Assembly (NCBI RefSeq): GCF_001514125.1
Contig: NZ_KQ948550.1
Span: 310,001-374,000 of the forward strand
Direction of reading: 5' to 3'
Length of the DNA: 64,000 nt
DNA from: Streptomyces longwoodensis
GTDB lineage: Bacteria; Actinomycetota; Actinomycetes; Streptomycetales; Streptomycetaceae
Shown piece by piece: positions 10,213 through 18,111 of the stretch; the first letter of the stretch is position 1; each line of letters begins with the position of its first letter. The translations under genes and the position numbers were made by a program. Under the pieces are notes generated by a model. That model made no database searches, was not told where the DNA came from, and saw only the letters and a program-made list of their open reading frames with translations.

Positions 10213-11619
10213 GTGGCCGCACCCCATCCCGTCGACGAGAAGCTCCCGCCGCTGAAGATGGCCACCACGGGCCTGCAGCACGTGGCCGCCATGTACGCGG
10301 GAGTCGTCGCCCCACCCCTGATCGTCGGCGCGGCCATCGGCCTGTCCGCCACCGACCTGACCTTCCTCACCGGCGCCTGCCTGTTCACCGCGGGCCTCGC
10401 CACGTTCCTGCAGACCCTGGGCGTCTGGAAGATCGGCGCCCGGCTGCCGTTCGTCAACGGCGTCACCTTCGCCGGCGTCGCCCCCATGACGGCGGTCGTC
10501 GCCTCCACGCACGACAAGTCCGACGCGCTGCCCATCATCTTCGGCGCCGTGATCGTCGCCGGGCTGCTGGGCTTCCTCGCGGCACCCGTCTTCTGCAAGG
10601 CGGTCCGCTTCTTCCCGCCCGTCGTCACCGGCACGGTCATCACGCTCATCGGCGTCTCCCTGCTGCCGGTGGCCTTCAACTGGGCGCAGGGGCCCGACCC
10701 GGCGGCCGACGACTACGGCTCGGGCACCCACCTGGGTCTGGCGGGCGCGACCCTGCTGGTCGTGCTGCTGCTGCGCCGCTTCACCCGGGGCTTCGTCAAA
10801 CAGATCGCCGTCCTGCTCGGGCTGATCGCGGGCACGCTGATCGCGGTACCGTTCGGGGCCACCGACTTCGGGCCGGTCACGGACGCGGCCGTGGTCGGGT
10901 TCCCCACGCCGTTCCACTTCGGCACCCCGCAGTTCCACCTCGCCGCGATCCTGTCGATGTGCGTCGTCATGGTCGTCTCGATGACCGAGTCCACCGCCGA
11001 CATGCTGGCGTTGGGCGAGATCGTCGACCGCCCGGCCGACGAGCGGACCATCGCCGCCGGCCTGCGCGCCGACACCCTCGGCTCGGCGCTGAGCCCGCTG
11101 TTCAACGGCTTCATGTGCAGCGCCTTCGCCCAGAACATCGGCCTGGTCGCGATGACGCGCATCCGCAGCCGGTACGTCGTCGCCACCGGCGGCGGGTTCC
11201 TGGTGCTGATGGGCCTGTGTCCGATGGCCGCGTCGCTGATCGCGGTGGTGCCCCGGCCGGTGCTCGGCGGCGCCGGCGTGGTCCTGTTCGGCTCGGTCGC
11301 CGCCAGCGGCATCCAGACGCTGGTCCGGGCCGGCCTCGACAAGGACAACAACGTCCTCATCGTCGCCGTCTCCCTGGCCGTGGGCATCGTGCCGATCACC
11401 GCGCCGGAGTTCTACCACGCCTTCCCGGAGACCGCGCGGATCGTCCTCGACTCGGGCATCTCCACGGGCTGCGTGGCGGCCGTCCTGCTCAACCTGGTCT
11501 TCAACCACCTGGGCCAGGACGCCGACGCCGCGGACGTCACGCACCCCATGGAAGCGGGGACGGAACTCAGCGGCGCGGCCACGGGGGCGGCGGCCCCGCA
11601 CGCCCCGGCCACGCCCTGA
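10213..11619 (+). CDS. NCS2-family nucleobase (urate/xanthine) permease
   Basis: 468 residues and about 12-14 membrane segments. It belongs to the nucleobase:cation symporter-2 family, which imports uric acid, xanthine or uracil with protons. GLQHVAAMYAGVVAPPLIVG near the N-terminus is the family QH motif. LPFVNGVTFAGVAPM and MTESTADMLALGEI (segment 8, with the conserved Glu) are present, as is the region FNGFMCSAFAQNIGLVAMTRIRSR. The GTG start follows GGAGGAG. Its place after uricase and 8-oxoguanine deaminase points to urate or xanthine uptake. The exact substrate cannot be read from sequence. Confidence 0.92.
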   Translation: MAAPHPVDEKLPPLKMATTGLQHVAAMYAGVVAPPLIVGAAIGLSATDLTFLTGACLFTAGLATFLQTLGVWKIGARLPFVNGVTFAGVAPMTAVVASTHDKSDALPIIFGAVIVAGLLGFLAAPVFCKAVRFFPPVVTGTVITLIGVSLLPVAFNWAQGPDPAADDYGSGTHLGLAGATLLVVLLLRRFTRGFVKQIAVLLGLIAGTLIAVPFGATDFGPVTDAAVVGFPTPFHFGTPQFHLAAILSMCVVMVVSMTESTADMLALGEIVDRPADERTIAAGLRADTLGSALSPLFNGFMCSAFAQNIGLVAMTRIRSRYVVATGGGFLVLMGLCPMAASLIAVVPRPVLGGAGVVLFGSVAASGIQTLVRAGLDKDNNVLIVAVSLAVGIVPITAPEFYHAFPETARIVLDSGISTGCVAAVLLNLVFNHLGQDADAADVTHPMEAGTELSGAATGAAAPHAPATP

Positions 11620-11638
11620 GCCCCCGTTCCGCCCCGCA

Positions 11639-11685
11639 CGGGCCGCCCGCGCCGCGCCTCACCCCCGCGCGGCGCGGGCGGCCCG
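11639..11685. terminator. Bidirectional terminator, 18-bp perfect stem
   Basis: CGGGCCGCCCGCGCCGCG (11639-11656) is exactly complementary to 11668-11685. It lies between the permease and the convergent AraC gene, and overlaps the last AraC codons. Confidence 0.85.
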
Positions 11686-12459
11686 GCAGGGGGTGGTCGA
11701 GGGCAGCCGGCCCGTGAAGTACGAGCGGGGCGGCACGCCCATCAGGGTGCGGAAGTCGGCCGTCATGTGCGACTGGTCGTAGTAGCCGCTGGCCGCGGCC
11801 AGTTCCCCCCACGGGGAGGTCGGCGCGTGGGCGAGGACGTGGCGCACCCGGTCGATGCGGGCGAAGTGCTTCGGCGAGACGCCCACGCCGTCGGTGAACA
11901 GGTTGCGCAACTGCCGTTCGCTCACCGCCAGTTCCCGCGCCGCGTCGGCCACCCGCGCCGGGGGCAGACCCGGGCGGACGGACAGCGCGGCGACCCCGGC
12001 CCGCAGCAGCCCGGCCCGCTCCGCCTCGGCGCGGGACGGCCGCTCCGGCAGCACCCGGACCAGGAGGTCCGCCCACTCCTCGGGCGCCAGGTCGCGCCCG
12101 CCGTCCACCAGCCGGCGGGCCACGCGGCCGGGCAGCTCGGCCAGCGCCACCGTGCGCCCGGCCAGGTCGGCGGCCGCCACCCCGAGCAGCGGCCGGGCCG
12201 CGCCCGGGGCCAGCGAGAACCGCGCACAGGACGCCGGGCGTTCACTCGCGTGGTACGCCGCCCGGGTGCGCGGACCGATCACCAGGGCCCCGGGCCGACC
12301 GCCGTCCGCGACGCGCACCACCAACTGCACCGCCGGGTCCGGGACGTAGGTGTACGGCTCGCCGGGAGCGCCGTCCGTCGCCGACACCGCGAACCGCGTG
12401 ACGTAGGACCGCAGGTGCTCGGGCAGGGGCCGGGGGCGCTCGGCGACGGCGGAGGTCAT
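11659..12459 (-). CDS. AraC-family transcriptional regulator
   Basis: 266 residues. The N-terminal part resembles the DUF6597 effector domain (LRSYVTRFAVSATDG...VPDPAVQLVVRV). The C-terminal two-helix-turn-helix domain is ARELAVSERQLRNLFTDGVGVSPKHFARIDRVRHVLA followed by GYYDQSHMTADFRTLMGVPPRSYF. The ATG at 12459 is 95 bases from the divergent NmrA-like gene, a common activator/target layout. It converges on the permease and shares a terminator with it. The effector is unknown. Confidence 0.9.
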   Translation of the reverse strand: MTSAVAERPRPLPEHLRSYVTRFAVSATDGAPGEPYTYVPDPAVQLVVRVADGGRPGALVIGPRTRAAYHASERPASCARFSLAPGAARPLLGVAAADLAGRTVALAELPGRVARRLVDGGRDLAPEEWADLLVRVLPERPSRAEAERAGLLRAGVAALSVRPGLPPARVADAARELAVSERQLRNLFTDGVGVSPKHFARIDRVRHVLAHAPTSPWGELAAASGYYDQSHMTADFRTLMGVPPRSYFTGRLPSTTPCRAARAARG

Positions 12460-12554
12460 GCCCCCACCGTACGCGCGCCCCGGCCCCGCACGGGCCGCGC
12501 AGCCGTGCCGGAATTTCCTAGCCGCGCGCCGCCCGGGCCCCGCACGGTGGGGGC

Positions 12555-13406
12555 ATGATCCTCGTGACCGGTGCCACCGGCACCATCGGCAGTGAACTGG
12601 TACGACTCCTCACCGCGCGCGGCGAGAAGGTGCGCGCCCTCACCCGGGACCCCTCGGCGGGCCGGGTGCCGCCCGGCGCCGACGTGGTGCCCGGCGACTA
12701 CCGCGACGCGGCCTCCCTGCGCGCGGCCATGGACGGGGTCGCGGCGGCCTTCCTGGTGGGTGTCCCGGGCCCCGACGCGCAGCACGACGAGGCGCTGGTC
12801 TCCGCGGCCCGCACGGCGGGCGTGGGCCGCCTGGTCAAGCTGTCCGCCATCGGCACGGGCGACCCGGACCTGGGCTCCTTCGGCGGCTGGCACGTCCCCG
12901 GCGAGCGGGCGGTGCGCGGGAGCGGGGCCGAGTGGACCGTCCTGCGGCCGTCGTCCTTCGCCTCCAACACCCTCGGCTGGGCGGGGGCGATCGGCGCGGG
13001 CGAGCCGGTGCCCAACCTGTCGGGCGACGGGCGGCAGGGCGTGATCGACCCGCGCGACGTGGCCGAGGTGGCCGCGCGGGCCCTGCTCGACGCCGGGCAC
13101 GGCGGGCGGACGTACACGCTGACCGGCCCCGAGGCGATCAGCGTCCCCGAGCAGGCGGCGGTCCTCGCCGAGATGCTCGGCCGCCCGGTCACCGCGCGGG
13201 ACCTCTCCCCGGAGGACACCCGCGCCCACCTGGCCGGCTGGGGGCTGACCGAGCGGGCCGCCGACGACGTGCTGGCCGGCATGGCCTACGTCCGCGCGGG
13301 CCGCAACGCCCTCGTCACCGAGGACGTGCCGGCCGTCCTGGGCCGCCCGGCACGCACCTATCGCGCGTGGGCGCGGGACCACCGGGCGGCGTTCGACGGG
13401 GCGTGA
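12555..13406 (+). CDS. NmrA-like / SDR-type NAD(P)-binding protein
   Basis: 283 residues, atypical short-chain dehydrogenase with the NAD(P) motif VTGATGTIGSELV at residues 4-16. LVKLSAIG and WTVLRPSSFASNT are typical of NmrA/azoreductase-like proteins that act as redox sensors or quinone reductases. It lacks a clear YxxxK dyad, in line with the atypical SDR group. It diverges from the AraC regulator, which probably controls it. The substrate is unknown. Confidence 0.88.
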   Translation: MILVTGATGTIGSELVRLLTARGEKVRALTRDPSAGRVPPGADVVPGDYRDAASLRAAMDGVAAAFLVGVPGPDAQHDEALVSAARTAGVGRLVKLSAIGTGDPDLGSFGGWHVPGERAVRGSGAEWTVLRPSSFASNTLGWAGAIGAGEPVPNLSGDGRQGVIDPRDVAEVAARALLDAGHGGRTYTLTGPEAISVPEQAAVLAEMLGRPVTARDLSPEDTRAHLAGWGLTERAADDVLAGMAYVRAGRNALVTEDVPAVLGRPARTYRAWARDHRAAFDGA

Positions 13407-13436
13407 GGCCGGGGAGCGGGTGGGGGGAGCGGGGGC

Positions 13437-13568
13437 TCAGGCGGGCTCGGCCGCCCGCTCCCGCAGCACTGTGGCCGCCAGGACCAGCGCGCTCAGGGCG
13501 ACGAAGGAGGCGACACGGAAGGCGAGCCGGTACCCCTCGGCGGTCGCGGGGACCAGCCCGGTCCCGTC
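13437..13568 (-). pseudogene. C-terminal remnant of an MFS transporter
   Basis: On the minus strand about 40 codons can be read up to a TGA at 13439-13437: ATAEGYRLAFRVASFVALSA then LVLAATVLRERAAEPA. This is the last membrane helix and tail of an MFS drug-efflux protein. No upstream part exists, and the frame runs straight into the oppositely oriented HxlR remnant at about 13568. The two were probably divergent neighbours; one deletion removed both 5' parts and the promoter. Confidence 0.75.
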
Positions 13569-13570
13569 GG

Positions 13571-13726
13571 GTGGAGTACGAACTCACGCCGTCCGCCCGT
13601 GAGTTGCACGAGACGCTGCAACGACTGACCGACTGGGCCGAGCGCAACCGGACGTACGTCGCCGAGGCACGCGCGGCCTACGACGAACTGCACGCGCAAG
13701 ACCTCGCGGAGGCGGGTGGCGCCTAG
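13571..13726 (+). pseudogene. C-terminal remnant of an HxlR-family regulator
   Basis: 51 codons remain: VEYELTPSARELHETLQRLT followed by DWAERN...VAEARAAYDELH and a stop. This is the wing and C-terminal helix of an HxlR regulator. The winged-helix core (a DRWTLLIL-like recognition part) is missing. A GTG opens the fragment by chance, so a tiny peptide might still be made, but it cannot bind DNA. It abuts the MFS remnant, and the junction is at about 13565-13571. Confidence 0.78.
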
Positions 13727-13748
13727 ACCCCGAGCCCTCGGGCCCCGG

Positions 13749-14393
13749 TCACGCCCGGCGGGGTGAGGCCAGCAGGTAGCGGGCGCGGGTGCGTGGGTCG
13801 GTGTGCTCGCCGGTCTGCCAGCCCGCCGCCTCCAGGGTGGCCGCGCAGGCCCGCAGGGCTGCCGCGTCCGGGGCGTGCACGGCGACCGCCTCCGGCTGCG
13901 GGGTGGCGCGCACCCGGTAGCCGTCCGTGGCGTCCGGGCCGGCCGGGCGGTGACCGGCCGCCTCCAGGGCGAGCGCGGCGGCCTGCACGAGGTGCGCGCG
14001 CTCCCAGTCGCAGGGCCGGTCCGTGGCCCCGTCGCGCCGGGTCATCCGGCGCAGCTCCAGCAGGCCCTGCCAGGCGCTGTGCACCTCACGGGCGCGGCGG
14101 GGGAAGTCGTCCGCCGTCTCCTCGCCCCCGATGCGCGCGCTGAACACCCCGCTGTCGGCGGCGGGCCCGGGCTGCCGGGCCGGGGCGACGGGGTCGGGCG
14201 GCCGGGTCAGGGACTCCCGCGTCCGGTGGCCGGCCGGGGTGAGGAAGTGGTCGTGCGGCGGCCGGGGGTGCCGGAAGGCCAGCCCGCGCCCGACCAGCGC
14301 GGCGAGCTGCGCTGGCGTCCCGGTCAGCCGCCCCGTGACCGGATCGGCGCCCTCGATGATCCGCCGCTGGGCGGCGGTCGGCGGACGGCCCAC
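13749..14393 (-). CDS. Hypothetical protein
   Basis: About 214 residues, starting at a GTG (14393) with GGAGGG eight bases upstream. The N-terminal part (TAAQRRIIEGADPVTGRLTG then LVGRGLAFRHPRPPHDHFLT) resembles a winged-helix or restriction-type DNA-end domain of the style seen in Streptomyces conserved proteins (DHFLTPAGHRTRESL). The C-terminal half has an alternating hydrophobic pattern ending GWQTGEHTDPRTRARYLLAS. No catalytic motif is visible. It stands alone, 22 bases from the HxlR remnant. The function is unknown. Confidence 0.7.
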   Translation of the reverse strand: MGRPPTAAQRRIIEGADPVTGRLTGTPAQLAALVGRGLAFRHPRPPHDHFLTPAGHRTRESLTRPPDPVAPARQPGPAADSGVFSARIGGEETADDFPRRAREVHSAWQGLLELRRMTRRDGATDRPCDWERAHLVQAAALALEAAGHRPAGPDATDGYRVRATPQPEAVAVHAPDAAALRACAATLEAAGWQTGEHTDPRTRARYLLASPRRA

Positions 14394-14632
14394 GCCACGC
14401 TCCCTCCGGTCTCGGCCTGCGCGCCGGAGGGCGGTCGTACGGTGACGCCCGCCCTCCCCGGCGCGACTCCTTGCTCGAAGGCTACGGCGGAGGTCTGACA
14501 ACCGGGCGGGGTGCGCACCGGGAGGCGGGACCCGCCAACCGGGCGGGCGCGCGCCCGGAGCGCGCGGTGCCGTGGGCCCGACGCCCCGGGCGTGCGGTCC
14601 CCGCGGCCCCGGGGTGATCCGAAAGACACGGC
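14394..14632. other. Gap of 239 bases without a gene
   Basis: It lies upstream of the 13749-14393 gene and after the phosphatase stop. I see GC-rich inverted segments (for example around 14528-14570, GGGCGCGCGCCC-like) but no reading frame with a ribosome site and no RNA gene. Confidence 0.4.
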
Positions 14633-15232
14633 CTAAGCCGGTGGCCGGATGTTCCACCCCGCGATCACCGGGCGCCCGTGCTCCGTGCCCAGCCGGCACA
14701 GCGTGCCCGTGGCCAGCTGGAACAGGGCGCCGGAGGAGGGCGGCAGGCCGAGCCAGCGGGCGGTCAGGACGCGGAGGAAGTGGCCGTGCGCGACCAGCAC
14801 CACGCAGCCCTCGGTGTTGGCGAACGCCGCCTCCACCTTGGCCAGCGCCCGGTCGGCCCGGTGCCCGACCTGCTCCGGGCTCTCCCCGGGGTGGTCCGGC
14901 GGGCCCGGCGCGACCCCGTCGTCGAACAGGAACCAGCCCGGCCGCTCCCGCTGGATCTCGACGGTCGTGACGCCCTCGTAGCCGCCGTAGTCCCACTCGC
15001 GCAGGTCCGAGTCGACCCGCACGTCGTGCAGGCCGATCAGCTCGGCCGTCTCGCGCGCCCGCTGCAGGGGGCTGACGAACGCGGCGCCGATGCGGTGGGA
15101 GCGGATGAGCGGCACCAGCCGCCGCGCCTCCTCGCGCCCCCGCTCGGTCAGCGGGACGTCCGTCGACCCGGTGTGCCGTCCGGACCGCGACCACTCGGTC
15201 TCGCCGTGCCGGACCAGGAAAAGATCACTCAT
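14633..15232 (-). CDS. Histidine phosphatase family protein
   Basis: 199 residues of the phosphoglycerate mutase-like branch 1. LFLVRHGETEWSRSGRHTGSTDVPLT holds the RHG catalytic motif at residues 8-10. SPLQRARETAELIG, LREWDYGGYEG (catalytic Glu region) and VLVAHGHFLRVL (second His) complete the active site. It is probably a broad phosphatase (CobC/GpmB-like) of unknown substrate. The ATG at 15232 is 53 bases downstream of the aminotransferase stop on the same strand, so the two may be co-transcribed. Confidence 0.93.
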   Translation of the reverse strand: MSDLFLVRHGETEWSRSGRHTGSTDVPLTERGREEARRLVPLIRSHRIGAAFVSPLQRARETAELIGLHDVRVDSDLREWDYGGYEGVTTVEIQRERPGWFLFDDGVAPGPPDHPGESPEQVGHRADRALAKVEAAFANTEGCVVLVAHGHFLRVLTARWLGLPPSSGALFQLATGTLCRLGTEHGRPVIAGWNIRPPA

Positions 15233-15285
15233 GGCCCCAGGCTAGGGGGTGTCTCGGCCGTGTCCTTCGGATCACCGGAGCGGCG

Positions 15286-16494
15286 TCACTGCCGGTACCC
15301 ACCGAGGAACCGCCCGATCCGGCCGATCGCCGCCTCCAGGTCGTCCGCGTGGGGCAGGGTCAGGATGCGGAAGTGGTCGGGGGAGGGCCAGTTGAAACCG
15401 GTGCCCTGCACGACCTGGATCTTCTCGCGCAGCAGCAGGTCCAGGACGAACCGCTCGTCGTCGTGGATCGGGTGCACCTTGGGGTCCAGGCGCGGGAAGG
15501 CGTACAGCGCGCCCTTGGGCTTCACGCACGTCACGCCCGGGATCTCGTTCAGCTTCTCCCAGGCCACGTCGCGCTGTTCGCGCAGCCGTCCGCCGGGCGC
15601 GGTGAGCTCGCGGATGGACTGGCGGCCGCCCAGCGCGGCCTGGATGGCGTACTGCGCGGGCGCGTTGGCGCACAGCCGCATGGAGGCCAGCATCGTCAGG
15701 CCCTCCAGGTAGTCCCGGGCGTGCTGTCTGGGGCCGGTGACCACGAGCCAGCCCGAGCGGAAGCCGGCCACCCGGTAGGTCTTGGACAGCCCGCAGAAGG
15801 TGAGGACCACCAGGTCGGGGGCGAGGGCGGCGGCCGAGTGGTGCACGGCGTCGTCGTAGAGGATCTGGTCGTAGATCTCGTCCGCGAAGACCATCAGGCC
15901 GTGGCGGCGGGCGAGGTCGAGGACGCCCTCGAGGATCTCCTTGGGGTAGACCGCGCCGGTGGGGTTGTTGGGGTTGATGAGCACGACCGCCTTGGTGCGG
16001 TCGGTGACCTTCGACTCCATGTCGGCCAGGTCCGGGTACCACTCGGCCTGCTCGTCGCACAGGTAGTGGACGGCCTTGCCGCCCGCCAGCGTCGTGACGG
16101 CCGTCCACAGCGGGAAGTCCGGCGCGGGGATGAGGATCTCGTCGCCGTCCTCGACCAGCGCCTGCACGGCCATGGAGACCAGTTCGGACACGCCGTTGCC
16201 GAGGAACACGTCGTCGACGTCCACCGCGAGGCCGAGCGTCTGGTAGCGCTGGGCGACCGCCCGGCGGGCCGAGAGGACGCCGCGCGAGTCCGTGTAGCCG
16301 TGCGCCCGGGGCAGCATCCGGATCATGTCCTGGAGGATCTCCTCCGGCGCCTCGAAGCCGAACAGCGCGGGGTTGCCGGTGTTCAGGCGCAGCACGCTGT
16401 GACCCGCCTCCTCCAGTGCGTTGGCGTGCTCGATCACCGGGCCGCGGATCTCGTAGCAGACCTCGCTGAGCTTGTTCGACTGCCGGAACTCCAT
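15286..16494 (-). CDS. PLP-dependent aminotransferase, AlaA-like
   Basis: 402 residues, fold type I aminotransferase of the AlaA/YfbQ (glutamate-pyruvate transaminase) type. It opens with the AlaA-like MEFRQSNKLSEVCYEIRGP and has GNPALFGF near residue 41. NPNNPTGAVYPKE and FADEIYDQILYD bind PLP, and FCGLSKTYRVAGFRSGW contains the Schiff-base Lys. FNWPSPDHFRILTLP binds the carboxylate near the C-terminus. It diverges from the HxlR-like regulator, with two operator-like repeats in the 81-base gap. Alanine as substrate is inference from family resemblance. Confidence 0.93.
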   Translation of the reverse strand: MEFRQSNKLSEVCYEIRGPVIEHANALEEAGHSVLRLNTGNPALFGFEAPEEILQDMIRMLPRAHGYTDSRGVLSARRAVAQRYQTLGLAVDVDDVFLGNGVSELVSMAVQALVEDGDEILIPAPDFPLWTAVTTLAGGKAVHYLCDEQAEWYPDLADMESKVTDRTKAVVLINPNNPTGAVYPKEILEGVLDLARRHGLMVFADEIYDQILYDDAVHHSAAALAPDLVVLTFCGLSKTYRVAGFRSGWLVVTGPRQHARDYLEGLTMLASMRLCANAPAQYAIQAALGGRQSIRELTAPGGRLREQRDVAWEKLNEIPGVTCVKPKGALYAFPRLDPKVHPIHDDERFVLDLLLREKIQVVQGTGFNWPSPDHFRILTLPHADDLEAAIGRIGRFLGGYRQ

Positions 16495-16518
16495 GCGCCC
16501 CTCCGGGAACTCGTGTTG

Positions 16519-16568
16519 CTTGGTTTTACCAAGTACGAGCTTGGAAAGTCCAACGACTTGTCTAGACT
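16519..16568. promoter_or_regulatory. Paired CTTGG-N5-CCAAG operators and promoter
   Basis: CTTGGTTTTACCAAG (16519-16533, perfect) and CTTGGAAAGTCCAAC (16540-16554, one mismatch) are 21 bp apart centre to centre. A promoter with -35 TTGGAA (16541-16546), 16 bases and -10 TAGACT (16563-16568) runs toward the HxlR-like gene. The second site covers the -35, so autorepression is likely. Confidence 0.7.
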
Positions 16569-16575
16569 GCGTCGC

Positions 16576-17202
16576 ATGTCACCTCGCCGAAGCTACGACC
16601 AGTACTGTTCCGCCGCCCGCGCCCTCGACGTCGTGGGCGACCGCTGGACCCTGCTGATCGTCCGGGAACTGCTCGCCGGTCCGCGCCGCTACACGGACCT
16701 GCACGCCGACCTGCCGGGCGTCAGCACGGACGTACTCGCCTCGCGGCTGAAGGACATGGAGAGGGACGGCCTCACCACCCGCCGCCGGCTGCCCCCGCCC
16801 GGCGCCGCCTACGTCTACGACCTCACCCCGCGCGGCCGGGACCTGCTGCCCGTCCTCCAGGCCCTCGGGGCGTGGGGACAGCCCGAGTTGGGGGAGCGGC
16901 GCCCCACCGACGCCGTGCGCGCCCACTGGTTCGCCCTGCCCCTGCTGCGCGCCCTGGAGGGCCAGGGGCTGGTCGAGGTCCGGCTGGAGGAGGGTGCGTT
17001 CCACCTGCACGTCGGCGCCGAGGACGGCCCGGTGTACGGCGACGGACCCGCTCCCGCGGAACCCGACGCCCGGCTGGTGCTGGACACCGCCACCTGCACG
17101 GCCGTCGCACGGGGCGAGGTGGCCGTGCCCGACGCGGTGCGCACGGGCCGGATCGAGGTGACCGGCGAGGGCGCCCTCGCCAAGGCCCTGCGCGAGGCGT
17201 GA
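16576..17202 (+). CDS. HxlR-family winged-helix regulator with C-terminal extension
   Basis: 208 residues. The first ~100 form the HxlR winged helix: YCSAARALDVVGDRWTLLIV, YTDLHADLPGVSTDVLASRL and a wing YDLTPRGRDL. A further ~100-residue C-terminal domain resembles the SCP2-like sterol-carrier fold often fused to HxlR proteins in actinomycetes, so it may bind a lipid or other hydrophobic ligand. The -10 lies only eight bases before the ATG, so the transcript is probably leaderless, and no ribosome site is visible. It diverges from the AlaA-like gene and probably acts on the paired sites in between. Confidence 0.9.
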   Translation: MSPRRSYDQYCSAARALDVVGDRWTLLIVRELLAGPRRYTDLHADLPGVSTDVLASRLKDMERDGLTTRRRLPPPGAAYVYDLTPRGRDLLPVLQALGAWGQPELGERRPTDAVRAHWFALPLLRALEGQGLVEVRLEEGAFHLHVGAEDGPVYGDGPAPAEPDARLVLDTATCTAVARGEVAVPDAVRTGRIEVTGEGALAKALREA

Positions 17203-17245
17203 CCCGCCGGCGGGGTGCCCGCACGACCTCCTGGAGACGGCGAAA

Positions 17246-17270
17246 GGCCCACCGCGCCTCGCGGTGAGCC
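17246..17270. terminator. Bidirectional terminator
   Basis: GGCCCACCGCG and CGCGGTGAGCC pair around CCT with one mismatch. The stem is flanked by AAA on the left and TTCT on the right. It separates two convergent genes. Confidence 0.75.
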
Positions 17271-17301
17271 CTTCTGACGACCCGTCACACTAGCTGCTGC
17301 G

Positions 17302-18111
17302 TCACGCCCCCGGCGGGACCCGGCCCGGGCGGCCCGTGCCGCGCGTGAGCACGTAGCCGCCGATGCCGGCGAGCGCCGCCAGCACCGCGCCGATGCCCGT
17401 CCACACCCAGCGGTCCGACCACCAGCCGGACGACCAGCCGCCGTCCGGCTCGATGCCCGAGAGCACCGCCGTCCTCGCCGAGTCGTCGTCCTTGCCGTTC
17501 TGCTGCGAGGTGACCGCGACACCCGGCACGAGCGGCTCCGCGAGCCACCCGTCGACCGCGGCCGACCCGCCGACGTCCTTGGACTCCACCCGGACCGTCG
17601 CGTCGACCGGCCGGCCCAGGTCCGCCGTCTGCAGGCGCACGGTCGTCAGCCGCACGTAGTACGTGCCCGGCAGCGGGTCGTCGGCCCACGGCTCCGACCA
17701 GGCGCGGACGGTGCGCAGGACGCACTCCACCTCGACCTCGGCCGCGCCCTGGGCGGCGGTGCGCGTCTGGGCGCCGTACTGGCACGCCTGGCGGCGGCGC
17801 AGCCCGTCGTACACGTCGACCTGCCAGGTCTGCGCCGCGTGGGACGCGGGCAGCTTGACCGTCGCCCTCACCGTGGGCCGCTCCAGCGCGTCCGCCGCGA
17901 ACGACCAGTACAGGTAGTCACCCGTCGAGGCGCTCGCCGTGGCGGTGCGCCCCTGTTCGATCTCCGTCGCCGTACGGAACGACGTGCCCGCCGAGGTGGG
18001 CGCCGAGGCGTCCCCCGAGGGGCTCGCCGAAGGGGTCGAGTCGGCCGCGGCGGGACCCGCCGCCAGCCCCAGCACCAGCAGGGCCGCGCCCCACACCGTG
18101 GTCATCCGCAT
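17302..18111 (-). CDS. Secreted, C-terminally anchored partner of the VWA protein
   Basis: 269 residues, unknown family. A signal peptide (MRMTTVWGAALLVLGLAAGP, cut after AAADS) leads to a Ser/Ala-rich linker, then a beta-rich extracellular domain (GDYLYWSFAADALERPTVRA, TWQVDVYDGLRRRQACQYGA). One C-terminal membrane helix follows (WVWTGIGAVLAALAGIGGYV) with a short basic tail. The start ATG overlaps the VWA stop by one base (TGATG), so the two are translationally coupled. The extracellular domain resembles the second half of the VWA protein (both have DVDPGKE/VTVxA-like strands), suggesting a related adhesion or sensing module. Confidence 0.82.
   Translation of the reverse strand: MRMTTVWGAALLVLGLAAGPAAADSTPSASPSGDASAPTSAGTSFRTATEIEQGRTATASASTGDYLYWSFAADALERPTVRATVKLPASHAAQTWQVDVYDGLRRRQACQYGAQTRTAAQGAAEVEVECVLRTVRAWSEPWADDPLPGTYYVRLTTVRLQTADLGRPVDATVRVESKDVGGSAAVDGWLAEPLVPGVAVTSQQNGKDDDSARTAVLSGIEPDGGWSSGWWSDRWVWTGIGAVLAALAGIGGYVLTRGTGRPGRVPPGA

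Noticed and set aside
13571..13726. Functional 51-residue peptide from the HxlR remnant
   Set aside because: The recognition helix is missing and the GTG is a chance in-frame codon; a pseudogene is the simpler reading.
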